A stretch of 64,000 nt of DNA from Pagrus major (GCF_040436345.1 NC_133232.1:28645315-28709314), one strand, 5' to 3'. Numbered from the stretch's first letter, positions 1-14,590 are shown. Translations and numbers: made by a program. Notes: generated by a model not told the origin, from the sequence alone.

Positions 1-859
1 GGACTAAAGAGAAGAGGACTCGGGGTTAGATTAAAGCCCATTTTGGAGGTTACACTGATACATCCTTTGTACTTTGTTCACTAAGCTATGATTACAAAGA
101 TGAGAGAAAATGGAAGCTTATTGTCAGGCTGTATTATACTTTATTATTCAAATAACACTGGCTACAATGAGGATAATCTTCCCCCGATGTGCTTTTAATT
201 TCCATAACAAATTCTTTTTCATTCCGTCTCGTGTGCGTCTGCTAAAAATTATTTGCACAGCTGCTTCAGTAAGACATGGTTGGTTTCACTGTCTCAAGTC
301 TAAATGAAAAACATCAATCATCAAAGGTTGATAAACTCATTAGAAGAAGCCATTCATCAGGTGATTGTGACCGTACTTACCGTGCATTATTTAATTATTT
401 TTTTTGGAGCTGCTTAAGTATTCGACCTGAGCAGCCAAGGAGACGAGGACTTTGGACGCACAGCCAAAGTCTTAATGCTAGGCTGATTACTCGTCTGGCA
501 CTAAAACCAATATTTGAAAAAAGGGCAGGCGGTACACTATTATTGTCATAAGGAACTGGGGATGCAAACGATTATAGCTCCACTAAGGAGTGCATTAAGT
601 GAGACACCACAGATAATTGAACTCTGCCCCGCACAAGGAAACACATACAAGACTGACAGCCGGCTGCTTCACCAACTGCAGATTATTGAGACTCTGTCCC
701 AACCTCAGATTTGCTTTTTTATGATATCAATAACCCCGGTCACATCTACTCAGCCGTCTTCGCCGTCACATTTCTTAGTGTGCTTGAAATTAAGCGTTTG
801 TAGGATCAGAAACCCACTGATTTTAAGATTATTTTAGTTGTTTGTCAAGCATTTATTGG

Positions 860-1060
860 ACCGACACCAGTTTACATCTCTGATCACCTCAGTCTCTATT
901 CTACATCCCGAGCCATCACATCCTATTATCAGTTTCCCCTCATCATTTCAAATTCACAGTTAAAAGTCTGAAGGTGATCAAGCCTTTTCTATTCCTGTTC
1001 CCGGACTGTGGAATAGTTTATCCCTCATTGTCAGGTCCTCCCCTCATCTATCGCCACAAA
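860..1060 (+). mobile_element. LINE ORF2 C-terminal remnant
   Basis: Conceptual translation around 955-1050 gives KSEGDQAFSIPVPGLWNSLS, which resembles the LINE ORF2 tail (...GDRAFSVAAPKLWNSLP). Stops are present; no intact frame. Confidence 0.55.
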
Positions 1061-2410
1061 TTGTAATTGCATTTCTTGAATTCTCTCAATTAGTAATATG
1101 ATTACATGAATGTTTCAAAGGACCTTCCATCCAGCTTCTTTCTATGAATTATAGGGTCCTACATAAACGCAAGGTTATCTACTTATTTTCATTACATATT
1201 TCTCGGTTAAGCACACACAATATGTAGGGTTTTTGAACTGTGCTCTATAAATACATTCTTGGCTTGACTTTCCCTTGATGGAATTGGGAAGGACTGCAGC
1301 CGAAACAGAAAATCTGACACTTCATGTGGCGACTGGCCAGGTGTGTGGAGGTGTTAATATAATGCAGGTTTTGAACTTGTCTCTCAAGCTCTTTTTTTCA
1401 GCCTTCAAACAACTACTTCAGTCACTTCTTGTGTGTACAGCTCAGCTCTGTGGAGGACTTCGGGGTTAGAAAGTCTGAATGTGTTTGTTGTTATTCTCAC
1501 TTGGTCAATTTATTGTACACAAACAACAAGGTCACAAAAGAGAAAGTGAGTTCTTGGACAGTGATCAGGAAGCTATGATGGCCGGCATTGAAGGTTGGCC
1601 ATTTGGTAGCCTAACAGTCAGACTGAGATAAGAAACGAAACAGTACACTTAAGAGTCATTTTGTGTATCTGTATCACCTGGGTTTTGCCACTGCCCCGCC
1701 CCTTTAGGAGACCAGTAGCAGGTTCTGAGTCTATTTATTCCAAGAGGAGAGGGAAACATGAGCACAGATTATGACCGAATCAGGAGAAAATTATCTTTGT
1801 TTGAGGCCTGGCGTTGCCTCAGCAAATCACTGTCGCGAGATCTGGAGCTGGAGACCTGGATCGAGCTAGCAGATACAAATCTCCTCACTCGAATGGAGGG
1901 TCTAAGAACAGAGGATGTCGTTCACTGTACAGATTGTAAAGCCCACTGAGGCAATGTGATTGTGATTTTGGGTGATACAAACAAGCAGCAAAAAAGGCTT
2001 TAAAAACTTTCCGTTTTTTTAAAAAGAAGAATCTTTATTTTGATCACATATAACACAATGTGCAACATGGTGAAACTGGTACACTGCATTAAACCCACCC
2101 TGAGGAAGCAGTGGGCAGTCGAGGTACAGCTCCCAGGGACCAAATCAAAGGCAGTACTTTGGTCGAGGGCACTGACTGGAAAATTACCTACTGTACATGT
2201 TTTGATGGTGGGGGGAGCCGAAGGAAACCCATGCAAGCACAGAGAGAACATGCAAATCCCAAACAGAAAGACATCGCCGGGATTTGAACTCAGGAAGAGA
2301 CCTTGTCGACTTAGGAGACCAGACGTGTATACCTTTTCAAACCATTGCCTTGTAATGTTTCATCTTTTTAATACAGAACACATTTGATGGCACTTCTTTC
2401 AGTCAGCCTG

Positions 2411-2438
2411 ACATCATCATCATCATCATCATCATCAC
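2411..2438. repeat. (CAT)n microsatellite
   Basis: About nine CAT repeats in macrod1 intron 3. Confidence 0.9.
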
Positions 2439-2539
2439 CAAAGAGTTGTTATTTCTGTAATTCAACCAACTTAAAACCTGCATAAATATCATCCATGCTT
2501 GGGGCCATTTTTCTGTTGCTATTTTTGTATTGATGTAGC

Positions 2540-2900
2540 TTTCTCATGGATCTAATAAGGAAAATCTGGCGTCAGAGGCAGAGCCCCGTTCATTACTATG
2601 AACGTTGCTCAGTGGCGTATGAAGCCAAAAAAGCTCAACTAACCGGGTATGAAATTACCTGGATCTTCTGCGTTGCGGGGCCCATAGAGTGTGCGCACTA
2701 GAGACTTCTGCCGACTGATCCGGCTAACATCCTGTTTAGCACCCGGCTAAACTTGAATAGAAATGAAATGATTTAATGGTGCAGCTCTTCTAGACTTTCC
2801 AAATGTTATCAGACTAAAGAGCTTGAATTATGACAGTGAACCAAGTCATTTCACCGGGGTTGTGATGCCCAAAAAAATGTATCCACTGTTTTACAGCTGC
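2540..2900. repeat. probable teleost interspersed repeat
   Basis: The stretch containing GTTGCTCAGTGGCGTATGAAG and CCGGCTAACATCC has the look of a dispersed fish repeat. I recognise it only by resemblance and see no second copy in the window. Confidence 0.3.
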
Positions 2901-5204
2901 TTCTTTCACAATTTAAGCTTACAGGGGTTAAATCTTTTTGGGGCACAGTGCATCACTTGACATTGTAATTGCACAGCTTGGCCACTATGAAAATTGGCTT
3001 CAAAGCCTGGCGCTCTTCCTGGGGGCTTGCCGCAAGATGATCAACATTCTTAATCCCACCTACAGATCTCTGATTGTTCACTGAGCACAACAATGGGCAA
3101 AGATTAAGAGGTCTGCAGCCTGGTCAATCATTCGGAGCAGATGCACATTTTTTTAAACGTGGTTGGACAATAAAACCTTGTTCAGTTTAGGTTCACTGAA
3201 ACCTTGCTCTCAACCAGGCTTTAGAAATAGGTCAAATTCTCTTTGATAATATTTCCTGTAACCAAAGACGGAACAAAAAGGCTAAACTAAGACGATCCAC
3301 CTTCAGAAGCTCTTCTCCCGGCCTACCAGGAGTCACAACGCTGCACAACAGACCAACAACAGACCAACACATTTGAACGCAGCACTTGTCTTGATGACAG
3401 AAGCTCTGATGGGCCAAGTGCTGATGATCAAGCTGACTCCTTTTCTCTTTTACTCCCTCGTTCGCTCCATCTCTTTCCATCTCCCACATAGGCCCAATCA
3501 GGCTAATGAGGCTCGCACTTCCTCCATCCCTTCCTGCTAGCTAAAGTGGCGATTGATTGGAGGGGTGGGAAAGCTTTTAACAAGGGAGGGGTGGGAGAGA
3601 AATAATTAGCACGAATGAGCTTTTCTGCAAACTCCTTCAGTTTGTCTTTTCTTCTTTCCGTTTATTTACTGACCCGGACAACATTAGGGATTAACTCTCC
3701 AAGGGGATGTTAACTTCTCAATGTCAGGGTGTAAATCAATGTCCCGCTCCTCTCAGGTCACAGCTCCGCGATGATGTCTAAATGGAAATGGTGAAGAAAA
3801 GAAGGGGGAAGGGAGAGGACAAAACTCTGGAGATGAACCGTAAAGAATTGTAGCTTTTCTTCCATCTTCCCACTCAAATTGAGACACAAACTGGAAATCA
3901 GAGCATCCCGCGGAAACTCGGGGCACTGGACCTTGAAAGCTCAAAATTTCAGTACACAGAGAGCATTAACGTCGCTGCCCAAATGACCAGTAAAGTGGTC
4001 TTTCTGACAGTTGTACCGTAATTAAGTCGGACAGATCTGGACTGGAAAAAGTAGAGCAGCAGCCCTGGCTAAATTCATGCTGCAGCCAATTCACAAAGAC
4101 CACTTCAGCCTCTAAACTTCACCCATGGCAAAGACACAGATACAAGAGGACAGAGTGGACTTAACAACACAACTTCAGAGCAGTGGCGAAAGCTATGAGA
4201 TACAAACATCTAGATTTCAGATTGGACAAAACAAGGGTCAGCAGCATGTTAACAAACCTCAGAAAAGTAGAGAAAAGACTTCAGTTGAACATGAAACAAA
4301 ATGTCAGTCAGAAACACAGTTTAAAGCGTCTTTTAAAGTGAATTTGAAGCACATACACCCTGATCCCTCAGAGTGTCTGCGCTTAGATCAGCTAAACCCT
4401 CAAAGACATGAAATACGCCTACAGCCTTTCATTTATTTCACCATCAAAAATGAGCCACTTCAAGAGGGCGTGGACGAGTAATTCTCTATTCATTTGATAT
4501 GTATTTTTAAATCATAAGGAGGATTAAGAGAAAATCCTCAAAACAAATACAGAGAGAATTTACTATTGCTTACATGTGAGCTTTCTCCAGAGGCAATATG
4601 AATGACCATGAAAATTATAGCAAAGCATGTCCCCTCGGTGACAGGCTATTCAACTGGCAATCAATATTTTAATTCAATTATTCATTTCACATTAACAGGT
4701 CTTCAAAGAAACACTTTGAGAAAGTAATATATATAAGCACATTTATGATTGTGTTTACAGTCATTTTAAGGTCATCAGATGCCTTTGTCACTGCTGTCTG
4801 TGGCTGTGAATCAAATATGACACCCAGTGGTTCTTCACTAACGATTCAATCCATTTCGACACATTTACAAGCTTCGGTTGGAGCCTAAAGGGCATGTTTT
4901 AGTCAATGAATCTTTTATTCAAACTACTGAAAATTATGCTCAAACTATTTTGATAAAAAATTAATCATGTGTGTTATTTTTCAAGCAAAAATGTAGTGGT
5001 TCCAGGCTCTGCAATCTGCTTTTCTTTGTCTGACATGACGGTGACTTGAATTTCTTTTGGGTTTGAACTGTTATTACAGATAAAACAGACAATTTCCTCA
5101 CTTTTCCTCCTTCGTCCTCAGCTCTTCCCATTGTCCCCCAGTCGCCTGATCTTTACCTGGCCCCCATTCCACTAATCAGCTCATTCTATATAAAGGTCAC
5201 TAAC

Positions 5205-5760
5205 TATTAAGTTCTACTAAGTACTATTTTGAGGAAATTGCATTTTAACATTTTATGCTGCTTCATAGTTTTACTCCACTACATTTCAGAAGCAAATGTT
5301 GTTCACTTGTTCTTTGCTTCAATACATTTATACATATAAAAAAATATTTATATAAAGTAATTAAATTTAGCTTCACCTCACCTAGCAATGTTGCAAACAA
5401 ATTAATGAATCAGTAATCATTATAATTCTATGTTGCGTGATAATATACAGTGTTTCCTCTGTAATTGTTCTGTAGCAGTGGTAGCAGGGGATAATTTTTG
5501 GTATTTTTTCCACATCCATCCCTGTTTGCCTCTGTTTTGGTCTGTAATATTGTTCATACAGCACCATAAAAAGGGGCATTCTGCTGCACTTCAAGTACTT
5601 TTACTTTTGATATTTTGAAGGTGCAAAGGTGAAAGTGCATTTTGTTTGTATAGCTTAAAAGTACAAATTTTAATCTTTTCTTGAGTATTTCTTTTAAACT
5701 ATGTGGTATTGCTTCTTTTACTCAAGTAAAAGACCTCAATATTTCTTCCAACACTGCTGA
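5205..5760. repeat. common teleost interspersed repeat
   Basis: The segments TTTTACTCCACTACATTTCAGA and, at the end, TTACTCAAGTAAAAGACCTCAATATTTCTTCCAACACTGCTGA are typical of a very abundant fish repeat. Confidence 0.55.
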
Positions 5761-7696
5761 CCAGCTGCTAACAAACTCCACTCGACTGCCTCTGAGTCGA
5801 ACTTGAACCCTGAGTGACCTCGGTCTCTGGGAAACTGTATTTTTTCGCAATTGACTGAAACAAAAGATCCATCAACTAGTCAACAAAGCCTTCTGACAGA
5901 TTAATCGATACTGAAAATAACTGTTAGTTGCAGCCCCACTGTAAGCTAATCAAAATAATTTGGTGCTCAAACAGCTGCTCCTTTCCACAAAATAAAAAAC
6001 TTGACGGCACAGTAAAGTAGGGACGATCGAGCATGTTTTCATTTGGAGAAACCTCTCAGTGAGCCGTCTCACACAAAACAGATCAACAAACACATCAACA
6101 CATGACGCATCACTGGACTTTTGTGTCCTGACCCAGCAAGAGCGAATACAACAGCCCTTTTTCTCTGTTTTCTCTGGTCGTGTAGCATCACTTTCAAAAA
6201 TATTTGTCTCTCTCTCTTATGTAAGGGCCATTTTTCCAGCTGTATAGTACTTCTCTAACAACTCTCAGCTGCTGATTGATGTCATGCACAGTTTAAAGCT
6301 TAAGCTTCCTCCACTCAGAGGTCTATTGTGTTGCTGAAGACACCCGGTTAATCTAGTCAACAACTCCATCGCCACAATTCTTTGTTTAGTGTCTTGTCTG
6401 CAGTTTAGTTGATTGTGTTGTTGTCTGGTTTTGTCAGTAGATTAGTGACTAAATGTTTGGCTATGAAGTCCTGTTTTTTTTAAATCTTACATTCAGTCCC
6501 TGAATCAATTTCCGATTCTGCTTATGCTTATCTAAATTACAATTAATTATTCCCCCACTCTCTCCTGATTAACAAGAGGTTTTATTGGTGCCATCAGGCA
6601 GACGCTGAGATCATATCGCTGGTCAAGTGATTAACTTTTATTAATGGCATATTAATATTAATGTTTGACCTATAATTTCCCCGACAATAAAATGTACTTT
6701 CATTCAATAAATAGTACTGTTTTATAATCAGTGTGAACTTTTCAGTGGTTTCAGTTCTTTGCGGCACTCACATCCTACAATCACATCTTTTAGTGGATTT
6801 TGCACAGCAAATCCTCTTTCCACTGAAAAAACAACAACAGGTTGGCACACTCTGCTCGACGCTCACTGTAATTTTGTCCTGGTTTAGTAGCTCATACAGT
6901 GGAGAGGTGGTCAGAGCAGGGTGAAGTTTTGACAGCATATCATATTTACTCTGAAATTGAAGAAGCATGAGCAATGCCAATTTGCCTCTGTAAGTGCTTG
7001 TGCGTACAGACAGTTGACGGGCATATAGTGAGAATGTGTCCATTAGCGATGCTTCACAAAACACAAAGTCAACGCCGTGGGAATACTGCTATAGGAACTG
7101 GAGCTAAGGAAGTACAGTTACTACGGCAAAAGACACAGTGCGGTTCATGTGGGATCTGTAACTTCTTCAAGGCAGCAGCACATGAACCCAGTTTACTTTT
7201 GGTGTAAACAATTCATCTCTAACTAAATTACTTTTCAGAGGGTAAGAGAGGTCAGCACAGAAAATGAGAGATTTAATCTTTTCTTTAATTTAAGCATCAA
7301 AACAGACACACATTAACACAACCAGGCCCATTTTACAGTATCTGTTTTGAGGATTTCTTCGAGCTTACACACACATGTAAAACATTTGTCTGCGATAGCA
7401 AAGCTGGTGTGACATTTTGCATCTTGTAATATGAGCCTGTCCTAAGAGGAGCTGACAAGAGCTCTAGGGTAAATGTATGGTGACTGCAGCACAGAGAGAG
7501 GGAGAGAGCACACACACTGTGGGGCCTGTGGGACCTCGACAGCACAAGAGGTCTCTGTTCTGGGCTTTCCATCACCTCCTCTGACCCCTGTTACTACCTG
7601 GGAGGCAGGGTGGATCACAACAACATGCCTCCGCTGATTAAACCACTGGATAACAGATGATGAAAAAGGCGCTGGTATAAGGATTAATGAAAACAT

Positions 7697-8166
7697 TAAA
7701 GGAGACCTATTACGATTTTTTCCTTTCATTCAGTGTTCAGTGATATAGTTTCAAAAGGCCAAAGTCAGCACCAACAGATGCTTCTCTCTCCCACAGGAAA
7801 CACTGCTCCTGAAACACCTGGTCAGTAGCCCCGCCTTTTATTCTGTGACTTTGTGACATCACATGATCACACATGAGAGTAATATATGTCCAGCGGCTAG
7901 TTTGGCACGTCAGATTTGCTTTAGCATAGCTGCTCTTGTTGTTAGCAGTGCTAGCTCAGGCATGTTTGAGCTGACCAATTAGAGCAGACTGGGTATTCGA
8001 GGGGGGGTTAAAGAGAATAAGAGCGATGCGGACAGAGGGGGAATACAGTGCTGCAGCACTGGACGGTATGAGAAAGCGTGTTTTTTGAGCACTAAATCAT
8101 GTAAACCTATTCTAGTCAAAATAAAATTATGAACCTCGAAATAAGCATAATTTGTTTCCTTTGAAA
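7697..8166 (-). mobile_element. non-autonomous DNA element, family shared with 37245, 39953 and 62118
   Basis: It is the reverse-orientation relative of 62118-62590. Both contain blocks such as GGAGCAGTGTTTTCTGTGGGAGAGA, TTAAAGGCGGG and GTGACATCACA-type sequence. The ends read TAAAGGAGACCTATTA and its inverted partner TTTGTTTCCTTT. Confidence 0.65.
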
Positions 8167-9789
8167 CACATGCTACAGCTGGACACTACTTGATTATCCT
8201 CTAATAACTGCTACATGTTGTACATACTTACAACAAACAGACTATCAAAAGCTTAAGCACTGGAGAGCGGAGCAGATACTGTGGCATTCAAAGTAGGCCT
8301 GTGACAAAATCACTTAATCCTTGGCCTGATGCTGGAAAATCCTTCTAAAGTAGTTAAGCATGCACAGATTCACACTATAGTATGTCCTTTATTACTCCAG
8401 TCAAATGAAGAAAAATGCAGCTCAGGTGAAATCTGAGAAATAATTTTAGCCATTCTGAAACAATTTAGAACAACAAGCCAGGCCTGACAATCTTCCATAG
8501 ACACTCGAGCAGAATGCTGAACGCAGGGATGTCTGCCAGGACTGATTTTGGCGGTAAGCACGGCGCTAAGCCCCATTGACAAAGCCAGCTAAGAATCAGT
8601 GAAGCCTTACAGAAGGAGTGTGATGCTGTGCCACTGTAGAGTAATGCTCTTGTAAGGGGCTCTACCTGCAGAGCCAAGAGTTCACCTGTTTTATCCTCTT
8701 AAAATCACCCAACAGGATCACTGAGCACATCCCTCTCACCTTCCTCCCGTAGCTGTAGTCGATGTCCTGCTGCCTGTCTGTCCGCCTGTCTGACTCCACT
8801 CATCCATGCCTTCCCTGCAACCCAGTCCCGTCATCCTCTATAACCCCCACGCTCCACAACCTGCGGTCATCATCAACCACGGACTTCTCTGGAATCAATA
8901 AAAGATGCTCCACCGCTGGGGTGAATTTATATTGCACCCAATGGAAGCATCCAAGCTTAAGAAACACAAACTTTCAATTATTGATGCTTACCCAACGCAT
9001 CCATCCTCATACAGTGCATTGTAATAATGAGACATTAAGTTGATTTTCAGAGGTTTCTGCTGCATTAATGTGCTCAATTAACTATGACTTGCATATATTT
9101 GAGGAAACTTTAAAACCATTTATGTGTTTCAGATCAGTCTGCCTTTATATTTGACATTTTTACACTCTGATTACCATGTCAGGCTTACCCACAATGCTGT
9201 GTAGCAGAGGCGTGCCGTCTAGACTGAAATAGAATCCACCTCCACGTACATCATTAAAAAATCACAGCTGCGACCAACCATTATTTGACAGTTCATTTCT
9301 TGATTAATCATCAAGTCTATGAGATATCGAAAAATAGTGAAACTTGACTTAACTCCTCGTGGATGTATGTCTCCGCGCCAAAGTCACGTTGCAGATTACA
9401 TCCATCCAGACTCATTTCATAAGGCCTAAGTACTTAAGACTTAAAAGGTATAATTCTCCCTGAAATGGAAGATATCTCTATGTAGACACGTTTCATTCAA
9501 GTAAATACATAGGCAGATAGAAAGCAGCATAACATGATGCAACAACAATCACCTTAAGCTCAATATCAGCAAAACCAATGATCTTGTGGTGGACTACTGT
9601 TGTCTATTAGTGTGTAGATTCATTGAAACAAACTAAAGACAAGGTCAAATTCGTTATACTCTATGTGTTCACATGTTTGGCCAGAAAAGCTGATTCTGAA
9701 AGAACACAAAGAGGCTACAAATTGAAAAAAACTGCATTCTTCACACACATTTTCAACTCAGCAGCACAGAAGAGCTATACAATCAGCAC

Positions 9790-10190
9790 AGTTTCAAGGT
9801 GGGCACCCAAGGTTGGTGTCACCAATTCATCCAAGCTAAGTTAGGGGCTTGAATAATGGCTAAAATGTTACAATAAAGTTGACCTTTGACCTTTTGGATA
9901 TACAATATCATCACTTACTTTATCTTATTAGACATTTGTGTGCAATTTAGTCATAATTAGTGTATGAATTCTTGAGTTATGGCCAATAACCTGTTTTGTG
10001 AGGTCACAAGTCAACCACCAAATTCTAATAAGCTCATCCTTGAGTCCAATTGGATGTTTGTGCCAAATTGGAAGAATTGTACTAAAAGTTTCCCGAGGTT
10101 ATAGCATTAACAAAAAAAATAGGATGGACGGATGGACAACCCAAAAACATAATGCCTCTATCCACTCTCGCAGGCGTGGAGGTATAAAAA
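9790..10190 (+). repeat. common teleost repeat
   Basis: It contains GTTGACCTTTGACCTTTTGGAT, GGATGGACGGATGGACAACCC and CATAATGCCTCTATCCACTC...GGCGTGGAGGTATAAAA, the signature of a well-spread fish repeat with a self-referring 3' end. Confidence 0.6.
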
Positions 10191-10389
10191 TGCAAAACTG
10201 TGATACCGCAGTGATACCTTTAATTTGCTTGTTCTGTCTAACCAACAGTTGGACATTGAAAGACATTCAATTCACTGATATATATGAAAAAGAAATTAAG
10301 TAACCTCACATGTGAGAAACTAGAATCAGAGAATGTTTTGCATTTGTGCTTGAAAAACCACCGAAACAATCAATCATCAGACGGGTGCC

Positions 10390-11345
10390 AATTAAAGGGG
10401 CTCTGTGGGACTTCTGTGTTGTGCTGGTAAACGGTCGTTGGTTTATGTTAGCAGACTCCATTTCTAATCTAACGTTAGCTACTGTTGCTCTCTGTTAGTG
10501 TAGCTGAGAGAGGCACTGAGACGAGGCACTTAAGAAAGTGCATTAAGCCCTTCATAAAGAAATCCACAGTCCAGCAGCATTAAACAACTTTCACAGGCTT
10601 GTATAGGCAACTGAGAGAGATGACAAAGTTCTCATATTTCACGTAAAGTTACAATCCGCTCGCATACGGCCAATTAAAAAGTGATTAATACATGTAAATT
10701 GCTACAAATTGTTAAACAGAACCCCTTTAATTTTCTGTTAACTGACAACTCAATTAATTGTTGCAGCTCTAAAAGAATACACAGCAGTATAAAACATTCA
10801 ACTTGCAATTACTGCCTTTTTGGCCACTTTGGGGCAGCAGAAACATTGACATATTATCACCTTTTGAGTTGATATCTGGGTATCTGGATATCTTTTCTAG
10901 ATAGTGAAGTAAACACAAAATTATCATTCATCCTGAGGAATGTTGCCTTATGAATGTACGTCCAATGTTCTCTCTCTTTTAGCTCTGTTATGGTCTCTAG
11001 AACCACCTGAGGGAAATATCTGGCTCGTCATCTGCTAAATATTTCACTATGTTCACACCAGCTCGTCTCTAACTGTGTCTGTCTGTGCCGAGCAGGTAGT
11101 GTACGGTGGGTTTTTAGAGCTTTTTCAGAGAAAACAGCTGCCTGCTGTAAACAACACTACGAGAGCTGTGAGAGTGAACCAGAGCAGTAAAGTCAGACAG
11201 CTGAACTCAATGTAAAGCTCCGTAAAGCCGAGCGGAGCTGCAGATTCAGGTGATAATTCTCTGTCGTCTCATCACTACGAGCTACACCTTTAACACTGTC
11301 ACATTGTTTTCACAGTCATCTGATACATTGTTATTATAAAGATAT
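10390..11345. repeat. degenerate interspersed repeats
   Basis: Two blocks (10395-10560 and 10965-11310) contain phrases typical of old fish MITEs, for example AACGTTAGCTACTGTTGC and GAGCTGTGAGAGTGAACCA. No coding signal is seen. Confidence 0.35.
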
Positions 11346-12531
11346 AGATTTAGCCTTTGGGGGGAAAAGAGCAGACGTACTACTTCACAAAACCAGTGCC
11401 ATATTTTTAATGAGTGTGGTTATTGTTTGGCTGTCATCTGCTACCTAAATTGATCATCAGACCAGGATTGATCATACATAGTTGATGGGCAGAGATGTAA
11501 CTGGCAATCATTTTGATATTGATTAATTCTGCGAGTCGTTTTTCAAGAGAAAATACCAACGATTATCTGGTTGCAGCTCCTCCAATGTCAAGTGAAGTCA
11601 GTTTTATTTAGATAGTTCAAAATCACAAATCACGATGCCTCACAGGCTTTACAATCTGTACACTGTGCAAGACCCTCTGTCCTTAGATCCTCGATTTGCT
11701 GTTTTTCTCTTATTTATTTTACTGTTAACTGAATATCATTACCATGGACCTTACCATGGACCTGCTAGGCATTTTTTAAAATTATTTTCTGGTATTTTAC
11801 AGACAGAGCAAGAAAACAATTAGCGGATTAATCAATAATGAATATATTTGTGAGTTGCAGTCCTGATGTTTTTATGTGGAAACTGCACATGAAAAATGTG
11901 GAGTTGTCTTAGACTCAAGGACAAGACATTTAAATGTCTTAACGCATTCACTCTAGCAGTTGTTCCACTAAAAACAACTGGAGCGAGGCAGCGAGGTACC
12001 GTCACTTGACAACTCCAGCACCAGGAGTGACCAACGAGGCAGTCATTAAACATCTGTCAAGCAGTCAAGAGACACTGTGCCATTAAAATACTGCGTTATA
12101 GGCTGGTGAGCCTGAGAAGACAGTCTGAAAAAATGAAAAATAGTCCCAACACTCCCAAAACTAACTGCTTGACAGGAGTGTGTGAAAATGTGACTGAAAA
12201 ACAGATGGAAGAAATGTTATTCATTCATGCTTATTTCATTTTACTTAAACTGGCGTGTATTGCTTTTGTGTTTGAACTCATCATTCTGAAGTAAAGATTT
12301 ATAATTATAATCTTCGTCGTCAAGGTCGAATTACATCACAAAGAAAGCGTGCCTGCTACTGTGCAACCAAAACAGGAAGAGGCATTGTTTTCCCCGGTCG
12401 CTATCCCCAGGTAATGGTGGAACAAATAGAATAATTGTGGAAACTCTACACTGCAAAAGGTAAAGAACCCCGCTGATAGAGGAGGCAAGAGGTGAGTGAC
12501 ACAAACAGAGGTATTCACTTGATGGAGAGCG

Positions 12532-12790
12532 CCAGTGTTTCCCCTTACCACCAGAACTTCAGATGGTTGTGTTTACTAGATCAGTCTGTAACAAAACTGC
12601 GTACTTATTTATACAACCGGGTGTTTTACTCTGCTTTTTCACAGCAGTGATATTGGGGTTTCTAGGTCAAATTAGGATTCATAGAGTTGTTATTTGCTTT
12701 GGACAGTAGCCAGGCTGTTAGTGGCAGCCATGTTGCTATCGCTGTCTTTGAGACAGCAGCGCCAACAGTAAAACCACAGGGAAACACCAG
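12532..12790. mobile_element. possible hAT-type MITE
   Basis: The left end CCAGTGTTTCCCC and the right end GGGAAACACCAG are inverted relatives of hAT termini. No convincing 8-bp target duplication was found. Confidence 0.4.
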
Positions 12791-13060
12791 GAGGGAGGGA
12801 ACGTTGAAAAGTTGTCTAGTCCTTGTCAGCTTTAAGGAGCTAAATCTAAAAATGTGAATCCTCTTCTTTATTTAATTGATTTACTGTATTTCATGTTTAC
12901 TTAAATGTGACATACATTTGCATTTTTCCCCACTTTCATCATAGAGATGCTCTCCAATTTCTACATAATGTTGCTTTAATCGGACCTTATCCAGGCTGAA
13001 GTTAAACTGATAATCACGAGTAAAACGCACATGCACAGTATATATAAGCTGAAGTTGGTT

Positions 13061-13340
13061 TAAAGGTCCAGTGTGTAACTGACCACCCCTGGCCTCACCC
13101 TTTCCTATACGGTGACGGCTAAAAATGCTAAAAATGCAAAAGGCCCTGTCTTAAGCCAGTTTTTGTTGGACTCTGTGGAAGAAGACTCCTTCTGTCTGTG
13201 TATATAAAGGTTTTACTGTAAAGATAACAGAAACAAAATGATTCTCAGTTTCAGGTGATCGGATTATTGAAAACATAATGATGAATATCAAATTAGATTT
13301 CTGCCCTACATCTGCCAAAATCCTACCCACTGGACCTTTA
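13061..13340. mobile_element. MITE with TIR TAAAGGTCCAGTG
   Basis: The left end TAAAGGTCCAGTGTGTA and the right end CCCACTGGACCTTTA are inverted repeats about 280 bp apart. The interior (GCAAAAGGCCCTGTCTTAAGCCAG) matches a widespread teleost MITE. Confidence 0.7.
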
Positions 13341-13611
13341 TAGTTCATTTTGACCAGCACTAATTTTGTCACTGGCTCTGATCAGTTGGTGTGAGGAGGA
13401 TGCATGATAAACACAACAAGTAGATTAGTCTTCCTTGTTTCATTCAAACTGTTTCTTTAGACAGTCTTTAAAGGAAAAGCAAAAAGGGGTTCATTTTATG
13501 ATCAGGATTATTTTAAATTCATGCCAGTGTTTATTTATAAATATGAATAAGATAGACACATGTTCCCCTGTCTGCCCTTGCTATGAATGATCAGTACTAC
13601 TTTCTTTTGTC

Positions 13612-14590
13612 ATTTGACCTTGAGCTGAGTCAGGCTCTGACCTATGTATGAACTACTCATCCTCCCCCACAACTTCTATTATCATTCCTGATGAGTGGAG
13701 CTTCGGGCTTTGATCGGCTTTTCTCAAGTTCATGTGGATATAACAAACTTTTATTAAGACTGCTATTAGTCATAACCCGCTTGTTGAAGAAATGCTTGTC
13801 CTTCAGACTCATGTTTTGTCCTGTGTTGTTGGTTGTTGCTACTCTGATGAAAATGGAAACCATCCAGAAATGATCCCACTTGGAATCACGAGGAGGGAGA
13901 AGTTGTCTGTTACCACTTAATCCACTCCATTAAAAAAATGGTTTACTGTATTTTATGTTTACCTGATATTGTCACATGACTTTGAGCTGAGTTTGCCTCT
14001 GACCTTTGTATCGACTACACATCCAAACTTTTATTATCATTCCTGATGAGTCGAGCTTCAGGCTTTGATCAGCATCTCAAGTTAATTCTGTGGATATCAC
14101 GCAGCTTTTCAAGTCTGCTATTAGACACATCCAGCTTCTTTGTGCTTGCAATCTTCAAACTTCTCTGAAGAAATGCTTGTCCTTCCGACTCATGTTTTGT
14201 CCTGTGTTGTTGGAAGTTGCTACTCTGAGGAAAACGGAAAGCAATTGAGTCGTCTTTGCGAAAGCAGCGCCAACAATAGTGCCAATTTTGAATCGCTAGG
14301 GGGGACAGTCGTCTGTTTCCACTTAATCCACTCAATTTAAATGTGAATCCTTTACTGTATTTTATGTTAACTTGATAATGTCACTAGCCTTTGAGTCTGC
14401 CTCTGACCTTTGTATCGACTACACATCCAAACCTTTCTTATCATTCCTGATGAGTGGAGCTTCAGGCTTTGATCAGCATCTCGAGTTAATTCTTTGAATA
14501 TCGCACAGTTTTTCAAGTCTGCTATTGATCCTATCTGGCTTGTTTATGCTCACAATTTCCAGACCTCTCTAAACAAATCCTTGTCCTTTT
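13612..14590 (+). repeat. three-copy tandem repeat, period about 360-410 bp
   Basis: Copies start near 13618, 13981 and 14390. Each holds GAGCT/GAGTCTG...CTCTGACCT, ATCATTCCTGATGAGT, GAGCTTCAGGCTTTGATC and GCTTGTCCTTC. The copies differ by indels and substitutions. No open frame spans them. Confidence 0.8.

Noticed and set aside
4125-4481. 118-codon open frame on plus
   Set aside because: No family resemblance and no splice or promoter context. Composition is that of intron DNA.
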